From positions 1 through 64,000 of the forward strand of contig NZ_KQ948741.1 in NCBI RefSeq assembly GCF_001514195.1: a DNA stretch of 64,000 nucleotides, given 5' to 3'. The DNA is from Streptomyces griseorubiginosus. GTDB lineage: Bacteria; Actinomycetota; Actinomycetes; Streptomycetales; Streptomycetaceae. Shown here piece after piece: positions 24,182-32,919 of the stretch. The position numbers were made by a program, and so were the translations under genes. The notes beneath the pieces are model-generated. The model was not told where the DNA came from and did no database searches. It saw only the letters and a program-made list of their open reading frames with translations. The first letter of the stretch is position 1; the number at the start of each line of letters is the position of its first letter.

Positions 24182-26025
24182 GGACGCCACCCTCCGGCCC
24201 TGTTCCGCGCCTTCTCCATTTCCTCGTCGAGTGCCATGGCCGCCGTGACCAGGGCGAGGTGGGTGAACGCCTGCGGGAAGTTGCCGAGTTGCTCGCCAGA
24301 GGGGCCGATCTCCTCGGCGAACAGGCCGACATGGTTGGCGTAGGTGAGCATCTTGTCGAAGGCGTGGTGGGCCTGGTCCAGCCGGCCGCTGCGGGCGAGT
24401 GCCTCGACGTAGAAGAAGCTGCACAGGTTGAAGGTGCCCTCGGAGCCGCGCAGCCCGTCCGGGGACGCGGTCGGGTCGTAGCGGTAGACCAGGCTGTCGC
24501 TGACGAGTTCCTCGCCCATCGCGTCGAGCGTGCTCAGCCAGTCGGGGTCACGGGGCGAGACGAAGCCCACCCGCGGCATCAGCAGCAGCGAGGCGTCCAG
24601 GACGTCGGTGTCGTAGTGCTGCACGAACGCCTGCCGTTTGTCGTGCCAGCCGCGTTCGACGATCTGGCGGAAGACGGCGTCCCGCGCGCCGGTCCAGCGG
24701 GCGGTGTCGGCGGGCCGGGAGAACCTGGTGGCCGCGCTGACACCCCGGTCGAAGGCCACCCAGGTCATCAGCCGGCTGTAGGTGAAGTCCTGGCGCCCGC
24801 CCCGGGTCTCCCAGATCCCCTCGTCGGGCTGGTCCCAGTGGTCGGCCAGCCAGTCCAGCACCTGGCTCAGGGAGTGCCAGCCCCGGATCGCGCCGATGTC
24901 CCCGCCGACGATCAGCGCGTCGGACGCCTCGCCGTAGATGTCGAGCTGGAGCTGGTCGGCGGCCGCGTTGCCGGCCCGCACCGGGCGGGATCCCCGGTAG
25001 CCCTCCAGGTGGTCGAGGGTCTCCTCGGTCAGATGGGGGTCGCCGTCGATGCGGTACATGATCTGGAGGGGGTCCGCCGAGGGCGGCCGGTCGGTCTCGA
25101 TGCGCTCGCGCAGCCAGCGGCGGAAGGCGTGCGCCTCCTCGTGGAAGCCCAGGTCGATCAGTGCCCGGACGGACAGCGAGGCGTCCCGGACCCAGGTGTA
25201 GCGGTAGTCCCAGTTGCGCTCCCCGCCGATCTGCTCGGGCAGGCCCATGGTGGCGGCGGCGATGGGCGCTCCGGTGGGGGCGTAGGTGAGCAGTTTGAGG
25301 GTGATCGCCGACCGGTTCACGATGTCCTGCCAGCGGCCCCGGTAGGTGCACGAGCGCAGCCACGACTGCCAGAAGGCGCGGCAGGTCTCCAGGGCGTCGG
25401 CGGCCTTCTCCAGGGTCGGGCGGGGCGGGGCCGGGTGCCCGCCGGGCGTGCTGGTGAGCACGACCGCCACCGCCTGACCGGCGGAGAGGGTGAAGCGGGC
25501 GCTGATGTCGTTTCCGTCCTCGTGGAAGACGACCCCGTCGGTGGACTGGAGGTGCAGGTCGGTGCCCGGGCCGCGGAAGACCGCGGAGTGCTCGTCGGGC
25601 CGCTCGAGGGTGTGCGGGGCGCGGCCGTAGTCGAAGCGCGGCTGACAGCTCAGCGCGAAGGGCAGACTGCCGCGTACGACCCGTACGACCCGCAGCAGCC
25701 GGTGGACGCCGGTCGGGGTGGAGGAGTCGTCCGGGACCATGAAGTCGGCCACCTCGCCGACCCCGCCGGGCGCCATGAAACGGGTCACCAGGACGGCCGT
25801 GTCGGACAGGTACAGCTGCCGGACGGTCATGCCGTCGTCGTCCGGGTACTCGGCGGCCAGCCGGCAGTGGCCTCCTCTCTCACCGTCCAGGAGGGAGGCG
25901 AAGACACTGGGCGAGTCGAAGCGGGGTGTGCACCACCAGTCGACGGTTCCGTCGGACGCCACGAGGGCGGCGGTCTGGAGATCGCCGACCATGCCGTGCT
26001 CCGCGATGGGCGGGTACCGGTTCAC
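24178..26025 (-). CDS. GH15 glycoside hydrolase (glucoamylase/trehalase-like)
   Basis: A 615-residue cytoplasmic enzyme of glycoside hydrolase family 15; no signal peptide is seen. The N-terminal beta-sandwich (about 1-230) begins YPPIAEHGMVGDLQTAALV, and the (alpha/alpha)6 barrel follows with NWDYRYTWVRDASLS near 275 and PDEGIWETRGGRQDFTYSR near 415, where Glu is the likely general acid. The C-terminal GTFNLCSFFYVEALAR segment is conserved. Mycobacterial and actinobacterial members of this shape act as trehalases or alpha-glucosidases; the substrate is not decided here. It is the first gene of a two-gene operon with the MFS exporter. Confidence 0.88.
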   Translation of the reverse strand: MNRYPPIAEHGMVGDLQTAALVASDGTVDWWCTPRFDSPSVFASLLDGERGGHCRLAAEYPDDDGMTVRQLYLSDTAVLVTRFMAPGGVGEVADFMVPDDSSTPTGVHRLLRVVRVVRGSLPFALSCQPRFDYGRAPHTLERPDEHSAVFRGPGTDLHLQSTDGVVFHEDGNDISARFTLSAGQAVAVVLTSTPGGHPAPPRPTLEKAADALETCRAFWQSWLRSCTYRGRWQDIVNRSAITLKLLTYAPTGAPIAAATMGLPEQIGGERNWDYRYTWVRDASLSVRALIDLGFHEEAHAFRRWLRERIETDRPPSADPLQIMYRIDGDPHLTEETLDHLEGYRGSRPVRAGNAAADQLQLDIYGEASDALIVGGDIGAIRGWHSLSQVLDWLADHWDQPDEGIWETRGGRQDFTYSRLMTWVAFDRGVSAATRFSRPADTARWTGARDAVFRQIVERGWHDKRQAFVQHYDTDVLDASLLLMPRVGFVSPRDPDWLSTLDAMGEELVSDSLVYRYDPTASPDGLRGSEGTFNLCSFFYVEALARSGRLDQAHHAFDKMLTYANHVGLFAEEIGPSGEQLGNFPQAFTHLALVTAAMALDEEMEKARNRAGGWRP

Positions 26026-26267
26026 CTGGTCCCCCTGTTCGGTGCGGGAACGCCGTCACGTGACGGCGGGGACCGTCACGGACCTGTGCACGCCCAGCGT
26101 TCGCCACCCCTCGGGCGATCGCCTCACCCTCGGGGGGTGATAGCGGTCGAGGAGCCCGCGCGGGCCGCCGGGCCGGGGCCGTCGTCACGGCGGTCGGGTC
26201 GTCCGGGCCGGGTCGCGTGGCGGGCGGGGAAATGCTCTCCTGGAAGGAGCCGCAGGAGAACACGCCG

Positions 26268-27104
26268 ATGCGTCCCAGCCGGAGTTCCGCTCACTTCGCC
26301 GCCCGGTCGGCCGCCCCGACCGGAACGGGTGGGGGACTGCTGCCCACCCGGGATCTCGCGGCCGCCTGGTCGCTCGTCATCCTGATCGCGGTCCCCGCCT
26401 GGGTGCTGACGATCGGTCAGGCCCGGGACATGGGGGTCGAGCCCGGCACCATGGGGATGGCCCTGCCGCTGTTCCTGCTCCTGTGGGCGACGATGATGGC
26501 GGCCATGATGCTGCCGTCCATGGCGCCGGTGGCCATCACCTGGGTCCGGGGCATCGGCCGGCAGACCTCCGGCTGGGCCCGGACCGCCCGGACCGCCGAG
26601 TTCGCCGCCGGATATCTGCTGGTGTGGACGGCGTCAGGGCTGCTCACCTACGCGGCGCTGGCCCTCACCGACAGTCTCCTGGACGACCACCCCACGGTCG
26701 GCCGCTGGATCGGCTCGGCTGCCTTCCTGCTCGCGGGCCTGTACCAGCTGGGCCCGTTGAAGTCCGTCTGCCTGCGGCACTGCCGTGACCCCCTGGGCCA
26801 CCTGGTGCACTATTCCGGCTTCCGGGGACCCGCCCGCGACCTGTGGGTGGGCCTCCATCACGGCGCCTACTGCGTCGGCTGCTGCGCCGGCCTGATGGTG
26901 GTCCTCGTTCCGCTGGGCGTGATGAACGTGGCGGCGATGGCCGGGCTTGCCGTGGTGGTCTTCCTGGAGAAGCTGTGGTCCCGGGGTCCGCTGCTCGCCC
27001 GCGCCATGGGCGTCGTGTTCCTCGTGCTGGCGGTGCTCGCGCCGTTCCAGGACTGGCTGCTGCCGGGGCTGCGGGACTCGATGCCGTCGATGGACGACAT
27101 GTGA
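26268..27104 (+). CDS. DUF2182 integral membrane protein
   Basis: A 278-residue membrane protein with about seven hydrophobic helices. Family marks are WATMMAAMMLPSMAP near residue 77, LYQLGPLKSVCLRHCRDP near 160 (CLRHC may bind metal) and GAYCVGCCAGLM near 203 (CCxG, again metal-binding in character). The ATG at 26268 follows AGGAG by nine bases. DUF2182 genes are often beside DUF1326 genes, as here (138 bp downstream). The methionine/cysteine pattern suggests a predicted metal-binding membrane protein, possibly copper-related, but no function is established. Confidence 0.85.
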   Translation: MRPSRSSAHFAARSAAPTGTGGGLLPTRDLAAAWSLVILIAVPAWVLTIGQARDMGVEPGTMGMALPLFLLLWATMMAAMMLPSMAPVAITWVRGIGRQTSGWARTARTAEFAAGYLLVWTASGLLTYAALALTDSLLDDHPTVGRWIGSAAFLLAGLYQLGPLKSVCLRHCRDPLGHLVHYSGFRGPARDLWVGLHHGAYCVGCCAGLMVVLVPLGVMNVAAMAGLAVVVFLEKLWSRGPLLARAMGVVFLVLAVLAPFQDWLLPGLRDSMPSMDDM

Positions 27105-27242
27105 TCCCGGCGCCGGGTTCCCCACCGGCGGAACGAGGTGCAAGCTGGAAGGGAGACCGTCTCCCGATCCCGGGACCGGGCTCGGTACACCCGGTCTCGC
27201 CACTCCGAGTGAGCCTCCTGGGCTCGGCAGGAGGGAAGCGAG

Positions 27243-27899
27243 ATGACAGAACAGGCCACCACCGCGACGCGCTGGCACCTGACCGGCGACTGGTTCGATG
27301 TGTGCAAGTGCGCCATCCCCTGTCCGTGCACGTTCGCCCAGCCCCCGACCTACGGCGACTGCGAAGGCGTCCTGGTCTGGCACATCAGGGAAGGCAGCTA
27401 CGGCGACGTGCGTCTCGACGGCCTCAACGTCCTGATGCTCGGCACCTTCACGGGCAACGTCTGGGCGGGCGAGCACAGCGACCCCTACGCCGCCGTCTTC
27501 CTCGACGAACGTGCCGACGAACAGCAACGCGGTGCTCTCGGGGCCGTGTTCGGCGGCGAGGCGGGCGGCTGGCCGGCGCGGTTCGGACAGATGCTGCACC
27601 CCGAGATCCGCGGCATGGACGTCGCCCCCATCCACGTCGAGCTGGACGACGACCTCGCCACCTGGCGGGCCGAGATCCCCGGCCGGGTCACGGCGGCCGC
27701 CGAGGCGCTCACCGGCCCGACCACCGCGGACGGCGCACGCGTCCAGGTCCACAACGCGCCGGGCGCCGAGGTCGGACCGGGCCAGGTCGCCACCTGGGGC
27801 CGGGCCACCGTCGACCGCGCGGACGCGTTCGGCTTCTCCTGGGACCGCTCCGGAAAGTCGAGCAAGCACTTCCCCTTCGACTGGACCGGCCCCGACTGA
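27243..27899 (+). CDS. DUF1326 domain protein
   Basis: A 218-residue soluble protein whose N-terminus carries the family signature WFDVCKCAIPCPCTFAQPP (Cys at about 20, 22, 26 and 28), an obvious candidate metal site. The middle contains QMLHPEIRGMDVAPIHVELD and the C-terminus ends with GKSSKHFPFDWTGPD, also typical. The ATG at 27243 has GGAGGGAAGCGAG upstream. It probably works with the DUF2182 membrane protein encoded just before it; the two recur together in bacterial genomes. The biochemical role is unknown. Confidence 0.85.
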   Translation: MTEQATTATRWHLTGDWFDVCKCAIPCPCTFAQPPTYGDCEGVLVWHIREGSYGDVRLDGLNVLMLGTFTGNVWAGEHSDPYAAVFLDERADEQQRGALGAVFGGEAGGWPARFGQMLHPEIRGMDVAPIHVELDDDLATWRAEIPGRVTAAAEALTGPTTADGARVQVHNAPGAEVGPGQVATWGRATVDRADAFGFSWDRSGKSSKHFPFDWTGPD

Positions 27900-27926
27900 C
27901 CCGCCCGGCAGCCCGGGAGGGCCCGG

Positions 27927-28151
27927 CTACACCGGGTCCGTGGCGAACAGGTCGAGGTGTCCGCACTTGGGGCAGCGGAACGCCACGATCTGGCGCCGGG
28001 GGCGGCCCATCCGCTTGGCGCCCCCGAAGATCCCCCGCTCCAACGCGCCCTCGATCCACCGCGCGTAGCCGCGGGCGTGCTCCCCGGCGTCCTCGATGAA
28101 GCCTTCCGACAGGCCGACGGTGCCGCAGTGCGTGCAGGTGAGGTCATCCAT
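27927..28151 (-). CDS. Small zinc-ribbon protein, 74 aa
   Basis: A short cytoplasmic protein with two Cys pairs at its ends, CTHCG (6-9) and CPKCGH (59-62), which together would bind one zinc. The middle is basic (RGIFGGAKRMGRPRRQ), suitable for nucleic-acid contact. The arrangement resembles small nucleic-acid-binding zinc ribbons. It is convergent with the DUF1326 gene and upstream of nothing obviously co-transcribed. Function is not known. Confidence 0.75.
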   Translation of the reverse strand: MDDLTCTHCGTVGLSEGFIEDAGEHARGYARWIEGALERGIFGGAKRMGRPRRQIVAFRCPKCGHLDLFATDPV

Positions 28152-28194
28152 TCCGCGAGTGTAGGAAACGGTACCGGCCGGATACCCGGTGGCC

Positions 28195-29436
28195 CTACGT
28201 CGTCGCCGTGGCCGGTACCGGCGTCGGACGTGGTGCCTTCGCCCGGTGCGCCCTCCTCAGGAACGGCCGCTCGATGACGTAGTAGGAGAGCAGCGCCATC
28301 AGCAGCGTGAGCACCACCGTCGCCGCCAGGCGGCCCTCCTGGACGCCGAGGGAGGCGAGGAGCCGTACGACCGGGTAGTGCCAGAGGTAGACGCCGTAGC
28401 TGAGGTTGCGGCCCACCCAGGCGAGCGGGGTCAGGGCCAGCAGGCGGGACAGCGCGGTCTCGGGCCGCAGTTCCAGCGCCGCGACCAGCGTGGCGGACAG
28501 GACCGCCACCACCAGGAACCCGATCGTGTAGTAGGCGGCCGTCCAGCGGCCGAGATCCTCCGTCACCGGCACCTGCCACGCGACGAGGGCCAGCAGTCCG
28601 AGCGCCGGCCAGGCCAGCCTTCCGGTCCAGGTGCGCAGGAGGGCCAGGCGCGGGTCGTCGGCCCGCAGCCGCGCCAGGGCCACGGCGACGAGGGCGCCGG
28701 CGAGCAGCTGGTCGGCGCGGGTGTCGGTGCCGTTGTAGATGCGGTGGGCCGCGTCGGGGTTCCACAGGACGCAGCGCCACAGCAGCGGCAGCACGCACAG
28801 GGCCGCGGTGCCCAGCAGCACCGTCCGGGCCCGGAACCTCCGCAGCAGGAAGATCAGGGCGAGCGGCCACAGGAAGTAGAACTGCTCCTCCACGCCGAGG
28901 GACCAGGTGTGCGCGAGCGGCGCGGTGAGGTCGGAGTAGGGGCCGGACTCCATGGCCCGTACGACGTTGGTGAGGAAGGCCGCGGACAGGCCCGCCGCCT
29001 CCAGCGAACCCTCGAAGCCCCACAGCGAGGTGGTCGTGCCGAGCACCGCGCAGACCGCGCACACGGCCAGCATCGCGGGCACCAGCCGCAGCCAGCGGCG
29101 CCGGTAGAAGGACGGCAGGGAGATGCCGCCGCGGCGGACGTACTCGGCGAGCAGCAGGCGGGTGATGACGAAGCCGCTGATGGTGAAGAAGACGTCGACG
29201 GCGACCGCGCCGCCGGGCAGGGCCTCGGGCTCCACATGGTGGACGATCACCAGCGCGACCGCGAGGGTGCGCAGGCCGTCGAGGCCTCCCACCCGTCCGG
29301 TGCGGGAGACCGCGGACGGAAAACCCCGGCTCGCACGGGGTGCGACCGGGGCTGGGGGTCTACGGGCGTCGACCGCCGTGTCCGTTCCCTCCCGCTCCGC
29401 TTCCGTCACGTCCGTCGAGTCCGGTGCCTTCGCCAT
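28195..29436 (-). CDS. Acyltransferase family 3 membrane protein (OafA/YrhL-like)
   Basis: A 413-residue polytopic acyltransferase with about ten TM helices. The family pattern is clear: GGLDGLRTLAVALVIVHHV with the catalytic-type His pair near residue 68, VDVFFTISGFVITRLL, SFYRRRWLRLVPA near 110, and HTWSLGVEEQFYFLWP near 178. Such enzymes acetylate or acylate surface glycans, peptidoglycan or macrolides at the membrane. The first 45 residues are a charged, disordered tail. No glycan-biosynthesis genes are beside it, so the acceptor is unknown. Confidence 0.88.
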   Translation of the reverse strand: MAKAPDSTDVTEAEREGTDTAVDARRPPAPVAPRASRGFPSAVSRTGRVGGLDGLRTLAVALVIVHHVEPEALPGGAVAVDVFFTISGFVITRLLLAEYVRRGGISLPSFYRRRWLRLVPAMLAVCAVCAVLGTTTSLWGFEGSLEAAGLSAAFLTNVVRAMESGPYSDLTAPLAHTWSLGVEEQFYFLWPLALIFLLRRFRARTVLLGTAALCVLPLLWRCVLWNPDAAHRIYNGTDTRADQLLAGALVAVALARLRADDPRLALLRTWTGRLAWPALGLLALVAWQVPVTEDLGRWTAAYYTIGFLVVAVLSATLVAALELRPETALSRLLALTPLAWVGRNLSYGVYLWHYPVVRLLASLGVQEGRLAATVVLTLLMALLSYYVIERPFLRRAHRAKAPRPTPVPATATT

Positions 29437-29738
29437 GAAAGAGATCGCTTCTCACCTGCCGGCTGATTCGAGTAATCCCGGTGCGCCTAACCGGAAATCA
29501 CGCTGACATGCCTCGCTGGGCGTCAGCTGTGGCGAATCACCGCGGAACCACAGGTCAGAAACAGGGTGGGCTCAGTCACACCCGGCACGGTGGCCGTATC
29601 CCACCGCATGCGGAATCCGCCGGGGCGGGCATGTGCGCCGACCGGCAGGGCTCGCGGCGAGGGCAGGCGAAAGCGCACCGGCGCCGACGGGCAGCACGGG
29701 TGTGGCATGGCGTGGTGCGCAGAGAACTGCGGAGGGAG
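29437..29738. other. 302-bp intergenic region
   Basis: I see no gene, strong hairpin or recognisable riboswitch. It includes the promoter region of the acyltransferase gene on the minus strand and the downstream region of the small ORF at 29739. Confidence 0.5.
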
Positions 29739-29885
29739 CTAGGCCGCTTCCGGCCGTGGGAAGGTCTCGTCCTCGTCGTCCCCGAAGTCCGGGGCCTTGA
29801 AGGGGTCGATGGTGAGGGGCGGCAGGGCCGCGGGGGTGCGCTGGGACTGCCCTTCGGGGGCGGAGAACAGCGAGTTCAGGTCGAT
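29739..29885 (-). CDS. Putative 48-aa acidic protein with an ATC start
   Basis: Directly after the CarD/Tudor-like gene there is an open frame whose first plausible codon is ATC at 29885, eight bases after a perfect AAGGAG. No ATG, GTG or TTG exists in that frame between the upstream stop and this codon. The peptide (DLNSLFSAPEGQ, then LTIDPFKAPDFGDDEDET) has normal Streptomyces codon bias and an acidic tail. The PFKAP segment also occurs in the preceding protein. Either a near-cognate start is used, as in E. coli infC, or an ATG was lost by one substitution. Function unknown. Confidence 0.4.
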   Translation of the reverse strand: MDLNSLFSAPEGQSQRTPAALPPLTIDPFKAPDFGDDEDETFPRPEAA

Positions 29886-29904
29886 GGGAGGAGCTCCTTG
29901 CTGC

Positions 29905-30126
29905 TTACAGCTTGGTCATCTTCGAGTACGGACTCAGGATCCTCATCTGCGACGAGCCGAAATCGACGAGTACCGCGATTCCGTCCTCGACACCGAGCAC
30001 CCGGCCGAGGCCGTACATGTCGTGCGTGACCTGGTCACCCACGGCGAAGTGCTTGGGCGCGGGCGCGACCGGGGCCTTGAAGGGGCTGGTGGGCAAATGA
30101 CGCTTCGGTGCGGCAGGTTTAGTCAT
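29905..30126 (-). CDS. CarD/Tudor-like small protein, 73 aa
   Basis: A small protein with a basic, Pro-rich N-terminus (MTKPAAPKRHLPTSPFKAP) and a C-terminal SH3/Tudor-like domain, FAVGDQVTHDMYGLGRVLG then ILSPYSKMTKL. The VGDxVxHxxYGxGxV pattern is shared by CarD-type RNA-polymerase binders and by the C-terminal Tudor domain of UvrD/PcrA helicases, both of which contact RNA polymerase. That suggests a transcription-related role (inference). The ATG at 30126 follows GAGGAC. The 48-aa ORF begins about 20 bases after its stop. Confidence 0.75.
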   Translation of the reverse strand: MTKPAAPKRHLPTSPFKAPVAPAPKHFAVGDQVTHDMYGLGRVLGVEDGIAVLVDFGSSQMRILSPYSKMTKL

Positions 30127-30202
30127 CGTCCTCAGTATGCGCCCACGACCCCCCACCCGTCGCCGCTTGTCCAGGACCGTTGCGAAGACGGGATGCGGGA
30201 CG

Positions 30203-30619
30203 TCAGGCTCGCCACCACGGCGCGTCCGGGCTGTGGGCCGGGAGCGCCTTGGCTCTGGCCAGGATCTTCCGGTCCAGGGGCCGTACGAGAGAGCGCAGCT
30301 CACGCGCGCTCTTTCTCGGCAGCGCGTGCAGCACGGTTTCGAGGTGGCCGCGGAAGTCGACGCCGTAGCAGCCGCACGTCGGGATGGCGCAGTCCTCGTC
30401 CGCGAGGGCGTTGAGAAGGTGTCTCAGGGGGCCGTGGGCCAGGGTCTTCCAGTGCCAGAAGGCCTCCTCCGTGGCCTCGGACCGGAAGCGGACCCGTTCG
30501 AGCCGGCGCAGGTCGGCCGCGCAGGATCCGGAGAGGCCGTCGATCGGCGGGTACCGCCGCCGACCGGGCGTGCGCTGTGTCAGGTCGCCCCGCAGGGCTG
30601 AGGGGCGCCTACGCGGCAC
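30203..30619 (-). CDS. Hypothetical protein, 138 aa
   Basis: A basic, helical soluble protein that I cannot assign. The C-terminal half has a conserved look: HLLNALADEDCAIPTCGCYG (three cysteines near residue 80) followed by RGHLETVLHALPRKSARE and VRPLDRKILARAKALP. The GTG at 30619 is used because GAAGGGG lies just upstream; this is the weakest part of the call. It lies between the CarD-like gene and the deacetylase gene on the same strand, spaced by 76 and 88 bp. Strong third-position GC supports coding. Confidence 0.6.
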   Translation of the reverse strand: MPRRRPSALRGDLTQRTPGRRRYPPIDGLSGSCAADLRRLERVRFRSEATEEAFWHWKTLAHGPLRHLLNALADEDCAIPTCGCYGVDFRGHLETVLHALPRKSARELRSLVRPLDRKILARAKALPAHSPDAPWWRA

Positions 30620-30707
30620 TGCCCCTTCGGGTGTCGGCCATGGGGGGAACGTACAGAACGTCGTGGCCGGTGACCACCGGGTTTCACCGGCCGCCGAAGC
30701 CCGGTTC

Positions 30708-31475
30708 TCAGCGGACCGGGAAGCCGAAGACGTACCCCTGGTCGCGGAGTCGGGGGAGGAGTTCGCGCAGGGCCTGCACCGTCTCGGCGCGGTCGCCGCC
30801 CGCGTCGTGGAAGAGGATCGTCGGACCGTTCGGGAGTTCGTGCTCGACCGTGGCGACGATCGCGGCCGTACCCGGGCGCTCGAAGTCCTTGGAGTCGACG
30901 TTCCAGCCCAGCGGGCGCATGCCGCGCGAGGCGGCGAGCTTGCGGCTGTACGGGGTGAAGGCGCCGCCCGGGGCCCGGTAGTACATCGGCCGCACCCCAC
31001 CGGACGCCTCGGTGATCATGCGCTCGGCGTCGAGGATCTGCTGGGACTGGTAGGCCTCGGACTTCTTGTCCATGGTGGTGTCGTGGGACACGGAGTGGTC
31101 GCACAGCCGGTGCCCCGCCGCGACCACCTTCTTCACCAGGTCCGGGTGGGCCTGGGCCTGCGTGCCCACCATGCAGAACGTCGCCTTGACCCCGTACTCG
31201 CGCAGCACGTCCAGGACTTGGGGCGTCCAGGCCGGGTCGGGGCCGTCGTCGATGGTGATGTTGACGCCGTGCGCGCCCTTGTCCGAGGCGTGCACGATCG
31301 TCACGTCGACCGGCTTGACCGCACGGGCCGGCCCGGCCGACGTCGAGGTCTTCGGGGATGAGCCCACGGCACCGGCCTGCGCGGTCCACATCGAGGCGCC
31401 GGCGGCGAGCAGCGTCACTCCGAGCGCCGCCCCCAGCACCTTGCCGTACCAGCCCCGCCCACCGTGCCGTGCCAT
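30708..31475 (-). CDS. Secreted polysaccharide deacetylase (CE4)
   Basis: A 255-residue extracellular NodB-fold deacetylase. A single hydrophobic signal/anchor lies at about 14-34. Catalytic motifs are in order: ITIDDGPDPAWTP (motif 1, Asp pair) near residue 73, HSVSHDT (motif 2, metal His pair) near 125, YRAPGGAFTP (motif 3) near 165, GWNVDSKDF (motif 4) and ILFHDAGG (motif 5) near 225. The Zn triad D-H-H is complete. It would remove N-acetyl groups from peptidoglycan or chitin-like glycans. The ATG at 31475 gives a normal signal peptide; an in-frame GTG at 31520 is possible. Confidence 0.88.
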   Translation of the reverse strand: MARHGGRGWYGKVLGAALGVTLLAAGASMWTAQAGAVGSSPKTSTSAGPARAVKPVDVTIVHASDKGAHGVNITIDDGPDPAWTPQVLDVLREYGVKATFCMVGTQAQAHPDLVKKVVAAGHRLCDHSVSHDTTMDKKSEAYQSQQILDAERMITEASGGVRPMYYRAPGGAFTPYSRKLAASRGMRPLGWNVDSKDFERPGTAAIVATVEHELPNGPTILFHDAGGDRAETVQALRELLPRLRDQGYVFGFPVR

Positions 31476-31674
31476 GTCCGCCCCGCTCTCCCGCAGTTGC
31501 TCACCCGTGCCGATACACACACAACGATCGGCCGGTCGTCTTGCGACAACTGGCAGGACGAGCGGGGGCGGTCATGGGATGCGTCCGTTACCGATCAAGG
31601 ACAATCCCGGGGTGGTTCCCGGACAACCGGGAACGGGGCGACTGACCGACTGCCCGACCGTCCAAGGGGGTTCG

Positions 31675-32784
31675 TCAGGCGGTCGCCGCGGAAGCGGCCG
31701 GGGTCGCGGTCCCCTGCCCGGCCTCGGCCGCCCGGCGCTCCCGCCACCACGAGGCCCCCCAAGCGAGCACCGCTCCCCCGACCGCGTACGCGCTCAGCAC
31801 CCACAGGGCGCCCGCCGTCGCGTGGCCGGAGAAGTACGCCGTGTTGCGGACCAGGGTCGTGCCCGCCCCCGGCGGCAGCGCCTGGCCGATCGCGCTCCAG
31901 AAGGGCGGCAGCAGCGGGGCCGGGTACACACCGCCCGAGCTCGGGTTGCCGAGGACCACGAACAGCAGGATGACCAGGCCCGTGCCGAGCAGCCCCAGCA
32001 GGGTCTGGAGGGCGAGCGCCGTCGCCGCCGAGGCCATGACGACCAGGGCGCCGATCGCGCTCAGCGCCCAGAAGTGCCCGCTCAGCGAGTCGAAGACCGG
32101 GCCCACGATGATCGCTCCGGCCACGCCCGAGACCACCGCGTACAGGACGAGGGCCCCCAGCCGGATCAGGGTGCGCTGGCGGTTGGCCGGGCGGGAACCC
32201 GCGGCCATGCCCATGATCGTGGCGGTCAGGTAGCCGCCGATCACCCAGCCGAGGACGAGGTAGAAGGACGTCATGCCGCGGCCGTCGCCGGGGTTGGGGG
32301 GCCGGATGTCCGTCACCGAGATCCGGCGCTTCTCGGACGCCTCGATCTTCTGGGCGATCTGGGTGGCCGTCTGGGAGACCGACGGGCCGCCCGCCGAGGC
32401 GACCAGGAGGGTGTCCTCGGTGCCCTGCGCGTTGAAGACGAAGGCCGCGTCCGTCCTGCGGGTCATGACCCAGTCGCGGGCTTCGGCCGTGCTCGAAGCC
32501 GTCGTGGCCTTCACGGGGTTGCCGTCCAGCGCGTTGAGCTGGGCGACGATCTTCGCGGCGGCCTGCTGGGGAGCGACCACCGCCACGGGGATGCGGTGGG
32601 GGGTGGGGGAGTGGAAGGCGCCTACGTACGAGAGCACGAACGCCAGCTGGACGAGGAGGCCGCCGAGGACCAGGCCGAAGGCCCGGAAGGTCACGGCGTC
32701 CTTGAACTCGGCTGCGAAACCGGGGGACTTGGGGGCCGGCTCCGTGGTGGGTCTGCCGGCGGAGGGGGTGGAGGGTGCGTTCAC
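31675..32784 (-). CDS. YhgE/Pip-like or ABC-2-type membrane protein
   Basis: A membrane protein of about 369 aa. One TM helix at about 35-55 is followed by an extracytoplasmic domain of 150 residues, then five TM helices in the last 180 residues (from SFYLVLGWVIGGYLTATIMG). This is the layout of YhgE/Pip and ABC-2 permease-like proteins; the exterior domain has AVVAPQQAAAKIVAQLNAL. Nothing next to it encodes an ATPase. The GTG at 32784 is my choice; ATG 32838 would add 18 residues without a ribosome binding site. The transported substrate is unknown. Confidence 0.72.
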   Translation of the reverse strand: MNAPSTPSAGRPTTEPAPKSPGFAAEFKDAVTFRAFGLVLGGLLVQLAFVLSYVGAFHSPTPHRIPVAVVAPQQAAAKIVAQLNALDGNPVKATTASSTAEARDWVMTRRTDAAFVFNAQGTEDTLLVASAGGPSVSQTATQIAQKIEASEKRRISVTDIRPPNPGDGRGMTSFYLVLGWVIGGYLTATIMGMAAGSRPANRQRTLIRLGALVLYAVVSGVAGAIIVGPVFDSLSGHFWALSAIGALVVMASAATALALQTLLGLLGTGLVILLFVVLGNPSSGGVYPAPLLPPFWSAIGQALPPGAGTTLVRNTAYFSGHATAGALWVLSAYAVGGAVLAWGASWWRERRAAEAGQGTATPAASAATA

Positions 32785-32919
32785 GGGCGCATCGTCGCAC
32801 AGGTGGGTGAACGTACTGTTCCGTTTACCGCACAGCATGAAGGGTGCAATTCAGGCATTGGGTGACCGGCCCCGACGGCACCGCCGGGCCACGTCCTGCG
32901 CTCCGCCCGGGACGGACTG

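Noticed and set aside
27105..27242. Riboswitch or second small gene between DUF2182 and DUF1326
   Set aside because: Only a short imperfect hairpin after the DUF2182 stop is visible; no start codon with coding bias or known aptamer pattern.
30580..31389. 269-codon minus-strand frame overlapping the deacetylase gene
   Set aside because: Out-of-frame shadow; the deacetylase frame holds all CE4 motifs.
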